A stretch of DNA of 60,421 bases from an archaeon (GTDB lineage: Archaea; Thermoplasmatota; Thermoplasmata; Methanomassiliicoccales; Methanomethylophilaceae): positions 1-60,421 of the forward strand of contig JAKSHX010000003.1 of the NCBI GenBank assembly GCA_024399155.1, in the 5' to 3' direction. The notes beneath the pieces were generated by a model. The model did no database searches. It was given only the letters and a program-made list of their open reading frames with translations, and had not been told where the DNA came from. Below are positions 34,418-43,893 of this stretch, piece by piece (positions within the stretch are counted from its first letter, which is position 1; each line of letters begins with the position of its first letter). The position numbers and the translations under genes are program-made.

Positions 34418-35811
34418 TAGTACAAATCTTCCTTCGTCCAGATAGTTATACCTGCGGGCATCTTAGTAATATTGCCTTTTCTGGTACCTACAACGACCGA
34501 TATATTTTTGCTACTGGAAACATCAAGAACTCTCTGAGAAATTACACCATCGAACACTATTGTTGCAGCACCTTCAGAATTTTCTTTAAGCAAATCAACT
34601 AAATTTTTGACAGCTACCTCATGTATGACGTCTCCGTCGGCATTAAGCACTTTTGCATTATGTGTAGATGCCATATCAAGGAGCATGTCCCGGTATGTCT
34701 GTTGTTCAGGAGAAAGGATCTTTGTCTGCCTTACAACATCTTTTTTTCTTTTTCCTACTTTTTTCTTTTCTGTGATAGTGTCTTCAACAGACCTTTCATT
34801 ACCAAATTCTTTTGGAGGTTCTTCAACAGTTCCATCTGTTTCGATCTCTTCATCTTTTTTCTCATACTTGTCTACAATTTCGTTAAAACAACTTTTTCTC
34901 TCTCTAAGTTCACGTTCTCTATGCGGCTTTTCGTCATTTTTTCTAACTTCATCTTCAAAGCCATTACCATATGAAACAATGCCATTCATCTCCATATATT
35001 GATCACTGGGAATTTTATTATGTAGACACTTGGTAAGTTGCTTCATTGATAATTCTTCAACTTCATGAGCACGAGGTGCCCTTGCAACGAAATCAATCTC
35101 GGCTACCTGGAAAAGTTCTCTCAGAATAAGCTCACCACCTCTATCGCCGTCAACGAATGCTGTAGTAACCTTCTCCTTAGAAAGCTCTTGGACAGTTTCT
35201 GGAATATTTGTTCCTTCAACAGCAATGGCATTTTTAATTCCTGCTTTTAGAAGATTAAGAACATCTGACCTCCCTTCCACGACAATGATAGATTCTGAAT
35301 CTTTCACATTTGGCCCTGCAGGGCAATGATCTTTACCATATGTTGTGATTTCCTCAACTTGAATACTTTGTCTGATACTATCTGTGAGGTCGGCAGACTT
35401 GCCTTTACTCTGTTTGATTAAATCATTGAGTAACTCTTTAGCTCTTTCGATGACCTGTTGTCTTTTAGTAATGCGAATGTCCTCAATACCAAGGACTTTT
35501 AGTCCTGCTTTGCAGGGACCAACGCGATCAATCGTTTCGAGTGCTGATGCGAGTATGGCTGTTTCAACTTGGTCGAGACTGGATGACACATATACAATTC
35601 CTTCAGACTTTCCGTTTTTAGAAGTGACATCGACTTCGATTCTTCCAATTCTGCCTGATTTTTGCAGGTCACGAAGATCAAGCTCATCGCCTAATAGACC
35701 TTCCGTTTGTCCAAAAATTGCACCAACAACATCAGGTTTTTCGATGATGCCGTCAGCGGACAACTTTGCTTTAACCATATACTTAATCGTAGTTGGATCG
35801 ATACTATTCAT
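34417..35811 (-). CDS. dnaG: archaeal DnaG primase-like protein (exosome-associated)
   Basis: The 464-residue protein is archaeal DnaG, a TOPRIM protein found with the RNA exosome (binding Csl4 and poly(A)) and with primase activity in some species. The N-terminal domain has IKYMVKAKLSADGIIEKPDV. The TOPRIM core shows IIVVEGRSDVLNLLKAGI with Glu179, and FVDGDRGG with Asp221 and Asp223. A charged linker (about 290-370) leads to a C-terminal domain. The gene is followed in a one-base overlap by a Lon-like ATPase gene and preceded by a 42-codon open frame. GAGGG ahead of the ATG is a good ribosome-binding site. Confidence 0.95.
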   Translation of the reverse strand: MNSIDPTTIKYMVKAKLSADGIIEKPDVVGAIFGQTEGLLGDELDLRDLQKSGRIGRIEVDVTSKNGKSEGIVYVSSSLDQVETAILASALETIDRVGPCKAGLKVLGIEDIRITKRQQVIERAKELLNDLIKQSKGKSADLTDSIRQSIQVEEITTYGKDHCPAGPNVKDSESIIVVEGRSDVLNLLKAGIKNAIAVEGTNIPETVQELSKEKVTTAFVDGDRGGELILRELFQVAEIDFVARAPRAHEVEELSMKQLTKCLHNKIPSDQYMEMNGIVSYGNGFEDEVRKNDEKPHRERELRERKSCFNEIVDKYEKKDEEIETDGTVEEPPKEFGNERSVEDTITEKKKVGKRKKDVVRQTKILSPEQQTYRDMLLDMASTHNAKVLNADGDVIHEVAVKNLVDLLKENSEGAATIVFDGVISQRVLDVSSSKNISVVVGTRKGNITKMPAGITIWTKEDLY

Positions 35812-35832
35812 GTGATTTTCCCTCTGTGAGGT

Positions 35833-35961
35833 TTAAAGGATTTCTATCTGTCTCGATATTTTGTCTGCAAGACAGGACCTTACAACTACCTTGGGCCCAC
35901 TCATTTTGCCAGCAACGCGCCTACGTTTTGGATTGTGTAAACCGTCCCATGTCTTTTGCAT
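35833..35961 (-). CDS. possible small basic protein upstream of dnaG
   Basis: A 42-codon minus-strand frame opens with ATG at 35961 and stops 21 bases before dnaG. It encodes a basic peptide with KRRRVAGKMSGPKVVVRS in the middle. The stretch is richer in GC than ordinary spacers here. A TATA-like ATATTTATAAAG near 36041-36052 would start a transcript carrying both frames. The frame stays open upstream of the ATG as far as about 36010. I do not recognise the product. It could be a ribosomal- or RNA-binding-type small protein, a regulatory leader, or chance coding within a structured leader. Confidence 0.35.
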   Translation of the reverse strand: MQKTWDGLHNPKRRRVAGKMSGPKVVVRSCLADKISRQIEIL

Positions 35962-36155
35962 CTGGAACGGCCATGATTGTGATAGTAATCGGTAAGTTGA
36001 GGTAACCTTAATCCCCTAACCGCCTGTACGTTTATATTCTTTATAAATATTTTTGGGACGGTTGACAACAATTGAATAAGTACGTGTGTTTACCCGTTTT
36101 AACCGTCGATACTCTAACTCATTTGTCAAATTTTAATTTCCTAATGGTGGTTTAT

Positions 36156-38510
36156 TTAGTGCACCGCGACCTCACCAAAATTTGATTTGTCGGGCAACAG
36201 TATTTCAGTATGTTCTCCACAGTTATTGAAAGAATTTCTGAGGTTGTCATCACATGTAAATATAATAACCTGACTTTCTTTTGAAAATTCATAAATGGCG
36301 CGACATGCCCCCATTTTACGATCATTGTCAAATCTCACTAAAACATCATCGAGGATAAGGGGTAATTCCTCGCTGAGGAACCATTTTGCCATTGCCATCT
36401 TTAATGAAAGATACACCTGATCATTAAGACCCGAACTCCACTCCTTATCATTCTTTTTGGTGTTCTTATCCCTTATAATAAGTTTATCATTTCTGGGATC
36501 ATTATCGAGTTTATACCTGCCGTCAGTCATTAATGACAAATATTTATTCGTATCCTTAACAACGTCTGGTTGTAAGTTATCATAAAAAGAATCGCATGCG
36601 CCTGTAATGATAGAATTTGCTATGGATAACTTTGCCCATTCTCTTAATGCTCTTTTTAAATCATTCTCGGACTTCATCTTTTTCTGCAGTTGCTTGTCCA
36701 ATTCCTCCTCATCCATTATGTAGCTCATCTCTTTATTAATCTCACCAATACGTCGTTCCATATAGCCAGTGTCAAAATCTTCAGGTTGAGGCAACGTATC
36801 ATCGTTATTAATGAGAACGTCGAGATCACTAATCTTCATAGATGTAGATGCTTCAATGCTTTGCCTAAGAGTTTTTATTTTGGAGTCTAACTCATCATAT
36901 CTTTTCTTTTTTTCATACGCAGTGAGAAAACTTTCTTCGTCACCGTATTCTCTCAAAAATTCAGCGAGTTTGTCTTTCTCCTCATTAAGCTGCTGTTCGT
37001 GGGTACTACGATTTATACGGTTATTATCTGCTTCTTTTAGTGCGTCATGTAACGAGTTAATACTTTTAATAATGTCATTCATAGCATAACCGCAAGTACT
37101 TGACAAGGAAGATACTTTACTGATGTATTCGTCTACACCTCGCTTGTACTTTTTTTTCTCTTCTGTTATGTTATCCATATCAGTTGATAAATCAACCAAT
37201 TTTTTTAATTCGTGATATACGCTACATAACATATTAGGCGTGGTGTCCGGAGGGTATCCTTGCATAATAATCCATTTCTTCCATTGTCTTGATCGTTTTA
37301 TGCTAAAAAGTACACATGTGATACCAGCGCTAATCGTGGCGAAACTGGCTGCCATACACAACTTATTCTTAATTAAAAACAAACTAATTGCTGCGAGAGC
37401 GAGACCCATTATTGTTAATAGCAAACCTATCGGCATGCTCTTTTTACTTTTTACTTCTGCCATGGATCTCTCAATTACATCTTGACCTGTTTTAACATTC
37501 TTTATCGCAGATGGTGTCCATCCGATATCTTTCTCCATTTGTGCAGTTTCGTTATGATAATTTTGAATCTTAGAATCACACTCTTTTATGGATTCGATAT
37601 CGTCAAGATATTGATTCACGTATTCCCAAACATTTATTATGTCGTCCTTATGTTCAAGAATCAACGTGTGATCGGTTTTAGACTCGTATTCGATTTTAGA
37701 GCTGAGGTCATCAATATTATCTTTTAACCTTTTATAATGGCTGTATGACTCTGTTGGCACACCTATATATTTCTCACAGTCACTTTGATCCTGTTCGAGG
37801 ACTTTTAGTTTTTCTAAATTGGCAATTTGCGATCTTAAAACTTCTTTTTTGGCACGATCGTCCATTATTTTTTGCCTATCAGCATTCACATCAGAGATTT
37901 TGTTCTTCAATTCTTCTCTTTCCGAGACTAATTGACTGTATTGATCCATATTAGAATGAATATTGGCAATCTCTGTATCAGCAATTTCGATTTCTTTCGT
38001 TGTACGCCCAATAATTCCACTATAAGCACTTTTTTTGTTCATTAACAAGTCCATCTTTTTTTCTATGGACTTTGAGACCTCTGGTATCTTTTCTCCACCA
38101 GAGATTGTAAGAAGTCTACTTACGTCGTTCGATGATATTGCGTCCATATCGGAAAGCCCATCAAGATCGAGTCCATATATGGAACGATATGTTTCCGCAT
38201 TCATTCCTGGAAATTCGTCTGCAACGGTTTTTTTTCCACTGTCTTCAGTAACTTTCTTTCCTTTTCTTAACAACACTTTGGTATCACCGCTGTTCATTTC
38301 TACAGTGATACTCCCTGAATCAGTTGGGTCCCGTAGGGGATACTGATTTCTTTTATGTAGAATTGGAAATAAAGTGCTTCTGATAAATTCCGTTATTGTT
38401 GATTTTCCAGTCTCGTTAGCCCCATATACAACTACAAGATTGTCGTTAATGTCCGCCTTCCAATTTTTTATTACACCAAAAGATTTTATGTCTATGTTCT
38501 TGATCTTCAT
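36156..38510 (-). CDS. YhaN-type SMC/Rad50-like ATPase with central membrane pair
   Basis: The 784-residue ATPase has an ABC-type head split by a long coiled coil. N-terminal Walker A YGANETGKST is near residue 29. The C-terminal half of the head is marked by SSGLNDQVYLSLKMAMAKW (signature region) and PLILDDVLVRFD (Walker B). Between the coiled coils lies a pair of hydrophobic helices, about residues 358-400, as in the bacterial YhaN family rather than soluble Rad50. Its start overlaps the upstream metallophosphoesterase gene by 4 bases, giving a YhaO-YhaN (SbcDC/Mre11-Rad50-like) pair. The complex probably processes DNA ends near the membrane; this is inference from the family. Confidence 0.85.
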   Translation of the reverse strand: MKIKNIDIKSFGVIKNWKADINDNLVVVYGANETGKSTITEFIRSTLFPILHKRNQYPLRDPTDSGSITVEMNSGDTKVLLRKGKKVTEDSGKKTVADEFPGMNAETYRSIYGLDLDGLSDMDAISSNDVSRLLTISGGEKIPEVSKSIEKKMDLLMNKKSAYSGIIGRTTKEIEIADTEIANIHSNMDQYSQLVSEREELKNKISDVNADRQKIMDDRAKKEVLRSQIANLEKLKVLEQDQSDCEKYIGVPTESYSHYKRLKDNIDDLSSKIEYESKTDHTLILEHKDDIINVWEYVNQYLDDIESIKECDSKIQNYHNETAQMEKDIGWTPSAIKNVKTGQDVIERSMAEVKSKKSMPIGLLLTIMGLALAAISLFLIKNKLCMAASFATISAGITCVLFSIKRSRQWKKWIIMQGYPPDTTPNMLCSVYHELKKLVDLSTDMDNITEEKKKYKRGVDEYISKVSSLSSTCGYAMNDIIKSINSLHDALKEADNNRINRSTHEQQLNEEKDKLAEFLREYGDEESFLTAYEKKKRYDELDSKIKTLRQSIEASTSMKISDLDVLINNDDTLPQPEDFDTGYMERRIGEINKEMSYIMDEEELDKQLQKKMKSENDLKRALREWAKLSIANSIITGACDSFYDNLQPDVVKDTNKYLSLMTDGRYKLDNDPRNDKLIIRDKNTKKNDKEWSSGLNDQVYLSLKMAMAKWFLSEELPLILDDVLVRFDNDRKMGACRAIYEFSKESQVIIFTCDDNLRNSFNNCGEHTEILLPDKSNFGEVAVH

Positions 38511-39748
38511 TCTTGTTCCCCCATCACTCTCTCTATAACAAAGTACATTGCGTCATGTACAATCTGTCTGAGTTCTTCATCTTTAAACGTATTGAACATG
38601 TTCTTCAAACGTGTAGCAGAAGGAGTACAACAGATCGTCTCTATCAATTCCGACTTCGAAACAGTCTCAAGTTTCTCACTGTAGTTAATTACGGCTGATA
38701 CAAAGTCACCCATATCTTTTCTGGAGTCGATGTCGAAATCAAAAGACGGCTTGGATATTATTTTAAGTGACGATACTTTGCACTTCGTTTCATTTTCTAC
38801 GAATTTTATAAGCCAATCAGGGTACGAACGAATCATATAATCTAGAGGGCCACTACCTTTGACTATCGTTTTTAATATAGAACCTTCTTTAATAAAACCT
38901 TCTTCGTCTTCAACCGGCCTTATGGAACCTGTGAGTTGTTCAATATTTTCTTTTCCAGTGATGTCTACGTATACATCTTCCCAGATTATAGGTCCAGTGC
39001 GGAAGAATTCCAGATTGGACACGATACCTTCGGTTACTGTAACGAGATATGCTCCCTTCTCCCCACTTTCAGTGGAGTCTTTGCCCTGCGTGTTACCTGG
39101 ATACACCACATATGGTGATTCGCAAGCTATTTGCCTTTTATGAATGTGTCCAAGTGCCCAATAATCTACATTCTTTGAACGTAACGACGATAATTTGCAC
39201 GGAGCGTATTTGTCGTCCTGACTGTCAAGATCACAGTGAAATACCCCTATATTAAAAAGTTCTGGTGAACTGATCACGTCTACTGTAAAATCTTTACTTG
39301 TAAACGGGGTGGAAAAACTCACGCCTGACAAAAGCGCAACAGGCACACCATCTTTTTTAAATTCGACGCTAGTGACCTCTCCAGGAAAAACGTACGCATT
39401 TTCAGGGAGGGGAATCGCTGATTCCCACTTCCGTTTGAAATCGTGGTTTCCATATGAGATGTAACATGGCACCCCGATTTCTTTCAAAGCGTTAGCAAAT
39501 TTATATCTTGTGGATGGCGTTTGATTACTATCGTCAAATATGTCTCCAGAGAATACAACAAAGTCAACTTTAGAAGATTTCACTTTTTTGACGATCACGT
39601 TCAATGCATCAAACATTGATTCTTTCATTCTTTTACCAAATTCTTCATCGTCAGAGCTGATTCCGGAAAAAACGCACCCTAGATGGAGATCAGCACAGTG
39701 TATGAATCTAAATGACCCTTTCATACGGAAAGTATGGCGGTCAATCAT
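38507..39748 (-). CDS. YhaO/SbcD/Mre11-like metallophosphoesterase
   Basis: The 413-residue calcineurin-like phosphoesterase is the nuclease partner of the downstream ATPase. Metal-binding motifs are in order: HCADLHLGCVF (D-x-H), FSGDIFDD (GDxxD), SYGNHDF (GNHD), GVFHCDLD, and ALGHIHKRQ (GHxH). A C-terminal half of about 160 residues lies in the position used for the ATPase-binding region in Mre11/SbcD. The ATG at 39748 is used; an internal ATG at 39724 begins closer to the conserved GSFRFIHCADLHLG. It overlaps the YhaN gene by ATGA. The upstream methyltransferase-like gene ends 32 bases away. Confidence 0.88.
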   Translation of the reverse strand: MIDRHTFRMKGSFRFIHCADLHLGCVFSGISSDDEEFGKRMKESMFDALNVIVKKVKSSKVDFVVFSGDIFDDSNQTPSTRYKFANALKEIGVPCYISYGNHDFKRKWESAIPLPENAYVFPGEVTSVEFKKDGVPVALLSGVSFSTPFTSKDFTVDVISSPELFNIGVFHCDLDSQDDKYAPCKLSSLRSKNVDYWALGHIHKRQIACESPYVVYPGNTQGKDSTESGEKGAYLVTVTEGIVSNLEFFRTGPIIWEDVYVDITGKENIEQLTGSIRPVEDEEGFIKEGSILKTIVKGSGPLDYMIRSYPDWLIKFVENETKCKVSSLKIISKPSFDFDIDSRKDMGDFVSAVINYSEKLETVSKSELIETICCTPSATRLKNMFNTFKDEELRQIVHDAMYFVIERVMGEQE

Positions 39749-39780
39749 ATTTAAGGCCGCATGTTATTTTCGAAAATTTG

Positions 39781-40881
39781 TTACCGATCTCTGTAGCTAC
39801 CAAAATCTTTGGCTGCTCTTACCAGACTATAAATGTTTGCGGGATAAGATAACGGTGGAACTTCACATGTCGTTCCAAGAATAAACCCGTTCGGACTGTC
39901 ACGCCCACCCAATATTTGTTGTTTTGCTTTCTCATAAATAGCGATCGCGTTAGGCATCACGAAAAGTTTAGTATCCACTGATGGCATAATGGCACATATT
40001 TTTCCAAAGGCGTCTTTCATAATATTAGCTGGAAACATCTCTCTTTCCCAATAACCAATTTGCATAATTGTCATGGGAGTGAAAATTATAGTGGAGGGGT
40101 AGAGCATATAGTCGTCTTTATGGTTTCCGCATAAATGATAAAATATTTGTGGACCTGCCCCCTTGCTCAAACATTTTTTCACTAGACTCTTTAGTGTAGG
40201 TGGGGATATACGCCTGATCATATCTGGAGACATAGTGTCACTGTTTTCAAGTACCGCTCCAGTATTGATCAACGCGCTACCGTATCTCCTCGCCAACGCT
40301 TCTGCACCCGTCGAAGCAGTATTTACATAAATGTCACATAGCTTTGTACACAAATTCATATCAGTTTGTGTCCACATTAGAAACTGTTCAATTCCGCAAA
40401 GTTCTGCCGCAGAACCTACGGGTTCTGGGCAATAAGCAAGCGGAACAAACATGTCTGGAATGTTGTTCTTGATGTAATCCATTGCCGTAATAAGTCTAGT
40501 ATATGAGTATCCTTTCTCGATTTCTTTAATATCTGGTGTGCATAATTTGTCTACATCTTCCGGGTCGGTTACCACCGTATTCATAGGAACTGGTGCCGTT
40601 AGATCCATAAACTTGAGGTTTATTCCCAACTCAGGAAGCCATGGATGTGCAAAATAGTATTTTGTCACCGGAATTAAATCATACATTTCTTGAACATATG
40701 CCAAACATGCCACGGCCAATTCTGGCTTTTCGTAGAAGTCTCTGATAGAGTAACCGCATGCGACGGTTGAATGAGAAAGCATCATTGGGTCCACAGGGAT
40801 CCTATCTGTATCGCCACCTACAAATGTAGCGAAGTATCTTCTCTTAGATTTTTTTAGCCATTCCGAATCTATTTGTAGCAT
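39781..40881 (-). CDS. UroD-superfamily methyltransferase-like protein
   Basis: A 366-residue protein of the uroporphyrinogen-decarboxylase/CoM-methyltransferase superfamily. The zinc ligands expected of methylcobamide methyltransferases are present: YHLCGNH gives His and Cys, and ILGTTCEVPP gives the distal Cys. Residues in CPEPVGSAAELCG and ALINTGAVLENSD belong to the barrel. It could transfer methyl groups from a corrinoid protein to CoM or tetrahydropterin, or act in demethylation; the partner is not in view. It has its own TATA box (AAATATATAT on the minus strand near 40900-40912), so it is likely independent of the ThiS-like gene upstream. Confidence 0.78.
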   Translation of the reverse strand: MLQIDSEWLKKSKRRYFATFVGGDTDRIPVDPMMLSHSTVACGYSIRDFYEKPELAVACLAYVQEMYDLIPVTKYYFAHPWLPELGINLKFMDLTAPVPMNTVVTDPEDVDKLCTPDIKEIEKGYSYTRLITAMDYIKNNIPDMFVPLAYCPEPVGSAAELCGIEQFLMWTQTDMNLCTKLCDIYVNTASTGAEALARRYGSALINTGAVLENSDTMSPDMIRRISPPTLKSLVKKCLSKGAGPQIFYHLCGNHKDDYMLYPSTIIFTPMTIMQIGYWEREMFPANIMKDAFGKICAIMPSVDTKLFVMPNAIAIYEKAKQQILGGRDSPNGFILGTTCEVPPLSYPANIYSLVRAAKDFGSYRDR

Positions 40882-40928
40882 GCTGTAGTGACATTGGCGC
40901 TATATCGATATATATTTAGTCAAATATT

Positions 40929-41114
40929 TTACCCGCCCGAAGCGACTCTTACCGCCTTTACTATAGAGTCGTCATTTAATTCGGTGTCGGATGGTATAGG
41001 AATCCCATCTACCAAAAAAAGAAATGAGTCTGGATTCATATCTAACGATAGAATGAAATCAATTATGGTGCCTGAAAATTTCAAATCACGCCCATCAATT
41101 TTTATTGTTGCCAT
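40929..41114 (-). CDS. ubiquitin-like sulfur carrier (ThiS/MoaD/SAMP family)
   Basis: The 61-residue protein has a beta-grasp pattern and ends in VASGG, the di-glycine tail that is adenylated and thiocarboxylated in ThiS, MoaD and SAMP proteins. DSFLFLVDGIPIPSDTELNDD matches the family's central region, where V-D-G (N-G in others) precedes the P-x-D-x-x-L turn. Such carriers supply sulfur for tRNA thiolation, thiamine or molybdopterin, or modify proteins. The start lies 20 bases inside the P-type ATPase gene, so it is co-transcribed with it. A link to the tRNA thiolase at 9218 is plausible but not shown by position. Confidence 0.8.
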   Translation of the reverse strand: MATIKIDGRDLKFSGTIIDFILSLDMNPDSFLFLVDGIPIPSDTELNDDSIVKAVRVASGG

Positions 41115-43839
41115 TTTTCCTCCATTTTTTTGGTATGCTGTTCAGTTTTTCACTACTCTCCTTAATCCCATTGATGGTGATTTTTTTTACCGTTTTACCA
41201 GTATTCTTGACTTTCCCTGTAATGTCAGCAAACGGATCAACATCTATGCCTTGATCTTGCCTTATACTGATGGTGTTCACCTTATCAACCTTACGATTGT
41301 ATCGTTTCTCGGTAATATCAGCTATCCAATCTAGTTTACCACTTCTCATTGCATAGAGATTGACAAAAAACCACAATACAACAAACCCTATGATGAAAAT
41401 ATCGTATGGATACGAAAGGTTACGAATCGGTATAAACTCAAAAAGCCAATCATACTTTTGAGCGAAATAATATGTAAGGCCTACAAGTGCACAAAGCGTA
41501 AATGCAAGGATAGTAGGCTTGATATCGTTATGAACTTTTCCATTGATAGATAGAGACTTCCAATACGGTGTAACCATGAATATCTGCATTATGCCTTCGA
41601 AGGTACAGAACATGAGCATTGCATTTCTGGCATTAATTTCAGCTTGTCTCTCCAACGGGATAATTTCGTAATGATTAAACATTTCACTAGGATTATTGAA
41701 AGATGGCCACCCCATAAGTGCTAACTCATAATCAGTGTACCTTATGTCAAGCACCCCATGCATTGTTATGATGTAGAATATAACGTAGATTACAAGGGCA
41801 AATGTACCGGCTATTACGGCTGTGGGAATTGCGTACTTTAAAACTTCGGGAAGTACAGCATCATTATTCTCATCAGGTTTTGCCCATATAGGTATTATGA
41901 GGGATACTATAGATACTGAGAAAAACGCATAGAACGATGCTTGGGTAGGTAAAAATGGTGTGGCGCCATCCTTGAATATTGATGCAAAAACAAATAATAT
42001 GAAAAATGTGACGAATGCAATAAGAAAATTTCTAGAGAGATATATCTTGAGGAGATCTCGCATTCCTGAGACAGTTCTTCTTCCTTCTACGAATGCTTTG
42101 GGCAGTGCCCTAAAATTATCGTTTACAAGAACCATATCTGCAACACCTCTTGCAGCTCCAGAACCACTTTGTAATGCAATTCCCACATTAGCCATCTTTA
42201 AAGCTTTTACATCGTTGACGCCGTCGCCAATCATAGCAACATATTTGCCTTTCCCTTTAAGCGTTTCAATGATCTCTTCTTTGTGATTTGGATTCATTCT
42301 ACCGAAAATGTTTGTTCTCAGAATCGCTTTTGTTTTTTCTTCTCCGCTGAGGTCATCTAATTGGTTTCCAGAAAGTAAGTTCCTCTTACCAGGTATTTTA
42401 GCAGTAGTAAACAATGCATCAACGGTAACTGGATCATCACCAGATATTACCTTAAAATCCATCCCGTTATCTATAAACACTTGTAATGTCTGGCGACAGT
42501 CTGGACGGACTTCATCTTCGATCGCTATGACGGCAATAGTCTTTGATTGATGAATCTTGTAATCCCCATCTTCGTATAATTTGGGGTCATCACTCATTGC
42601 AATGACGACGGTCCTGAGACCTTGTTTGGAATAATCCTCGACACACTCAGAAACATCAGTATCCAAATAATTTCTGAGAATAGGTACTGCCCCCATGTAG
42701 ATAGAAATGTCTTTCCCGTGATACTCTGCGCTGATAGCGCTATATTTCCTATCGGATGAGAATCTAATCTCGTCCTTTGCTTCGGCTTTAATCTTTCCAA
42801 AATGATTGAGTAATGCGTTGACAGTGTTGTTGACACTTCCGGTGCAACTGATAAAAAGACGTATAATTTCTTCTGCCTCATTATGATCAACGAATACTTT
42901 CATATCTTTGAATACGAGCCTATTTGTCGTTATAGTGCCGGTTTTATCCATGCATATTGTATCTACGTGACTCATGGATTCGACCGAGTTCGAGCGCTGA
43001 AGTAAAACCCCAGTATCTGCCAGACGAACTGCAGCCACCATGTATGAGATAGTTGTCACCAAGAAAAGTGCTATTGGAACTATATCAGAAATGATCACAG
43101 CATTCAATGCGATAGCGCCAGTAATGTCAGGATTGTGATGATTAAAAATACTAAGGATGACCAATATCGTAAAAAATATGAATGAAACTGTCATCAGGAG
43201 CATGGTCACAGCTGAAGTTTCGGTTTGAAGTGGCGACATTTTGTTTTTATATTTTTTTGCGTCTGTCAATATTTTAGATGCGAACGCCTCATTGCCAAAT
43301 GCGGTCACTTTGTAATATCCTTTGCCTGTAATACAGTAAGAACCAGAATAAATCATCGATCCTACGTGCTTTCTGACGGTATGCGATTCCCCTGTAAGAA
43401 GTGACTCGTCCATTTCCAAATACTGTTCTTCAAGTAGTTCTCCATCAACAAGAGCCTGGTCGCCGGGATTTAGTACGATAAGATCGTCTTTTACGATCTC
43501 CGATTGGTCTATTATTGTTTCTTGAAGATCTCTTATAACTGTCACTTTGGGCCTCATCAATAAAGCAATTTTCTCTAGCCTTCTCTTAGCCCTTATTTCT
43601 TGAATAGTTGCAATAATAACGTTGAGTATGATTGCCCATGTTGCAGCAAATGCACTAGCAGGCTTTTCTAACAAAAGAAGTATTAAGCCGAGTGTGAACA
43701 TAATAAGATTGAATAATGTACAAACGTTTTTGATCACTATATCCTTGTAAGGACGGCTGACCGCCACCTCTGTGGAATTGACTTCCCCCTTGGCAACACG
43801 TTCCGAAACTTCGGCAGAATTCAGTCCCCTGGCAGCCAT
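41095..43839 (-). CDS. cation-transporting P-type ATPase (CtpE/Exp7-like)
   Basis: A 914-residue P-type ATPase of the type with an N-terminal helix pair. The actuator motif LTGES is at about 148-152, the phosphorylation motif DKTGT at 298-302, and the hinge GDGVND at 538-543. TM4 reads DIVPIALFLV, with a single Pro ahead of the phosphorylation domain. About ten membrane helices are seen, including four to six after residue 590. There are no N-terminal CxxC metal-binding domains, which argues against a copper or zinc pump. Overall the pattern is closest to the CtpE/Exp7-like calcium-associated group, but ion selectivity cannot be read. A ThiS-like gene overlaps its 3' end. Confidence 0.85.
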   Translation of the reverse strand: MAARGLNSAEVSERVAKGEVNSTEVAVSRPYKDIVIKNVCTLFNLIMFTLGLILLLLEKPASAFAATWAIILNVIIATIQEIRAKRRLEKIALLMRPKVTVIRDLQETIIDQSEIVKDDLIVLNPGDQALVDGELLEEQYLEMDESLLTGESHTVRKHVGSMIYSGSYCITGKGYYKVTAFGNEAFASKILTDAKKYKNKMSPLQTETSAVTMLLMTVSFIFFTILVILSIFNHHNPDITGAIALNAVIISDIVPIALFLVTTISYMVAAVRLADTGVLLQRSNSVESMSHVDTICMDKTGTITTNRLVFKDMKVFVDHNEAEEIIRLFISCTGSVNNTVNALLNHFGKIKAEAKDEIRFSSDRKYSAISAEYHGKDISIYMGAVPILRNYLDTDVSECVEDYSKQGLRTVVIAMSDDPKLYEDGDYKIHQSKTIAVIAIEDEVRPDCRQTLQVFIDNGMDFKVISGDDPVTVDALFTTAKIPGKRNLLSGNQLDDLSGEEKTKAILRTNIFGRMNPNHKEEIIETLKGKGKYVAMIGDGVNDVKALKMANVGIALQSGSGAARGVADMVLVNDNFRALPKAFVEGRRTVSGMRDLLKIYLSRNFLIAFVTFFILFVFASIFKDGATPFLPTQASFYAFFSVSIVSLIIPIWAKPDENNDAVLPEVLKYAIPTAVIAGTFALVIYVIFYIITMHGVLDIRYTDYELALMGWPSFNNPSEMFNHYEIIPLERQAEINARNAMLMFCTFEGIMQIFMVTPYWKSLSINGKVHNDIKPTILAFTLCALVGLTYYFAQKYDWLFEFIPIRNLSYPYDIFIIGFVVLWFFVNLYAMRSGKLDWIADITEKRYNRKVDKVNTISIRQDQGIDVDPFADITGKVKNTGKTVKKITINGIKESSEKLNSIPKKWRKNGNNKN

Positions 43840-43893
43840 AATGTCTTTATTCCATTCGGTTATAAAATTCTTATTCAGGTGTGTGAAAATGAA

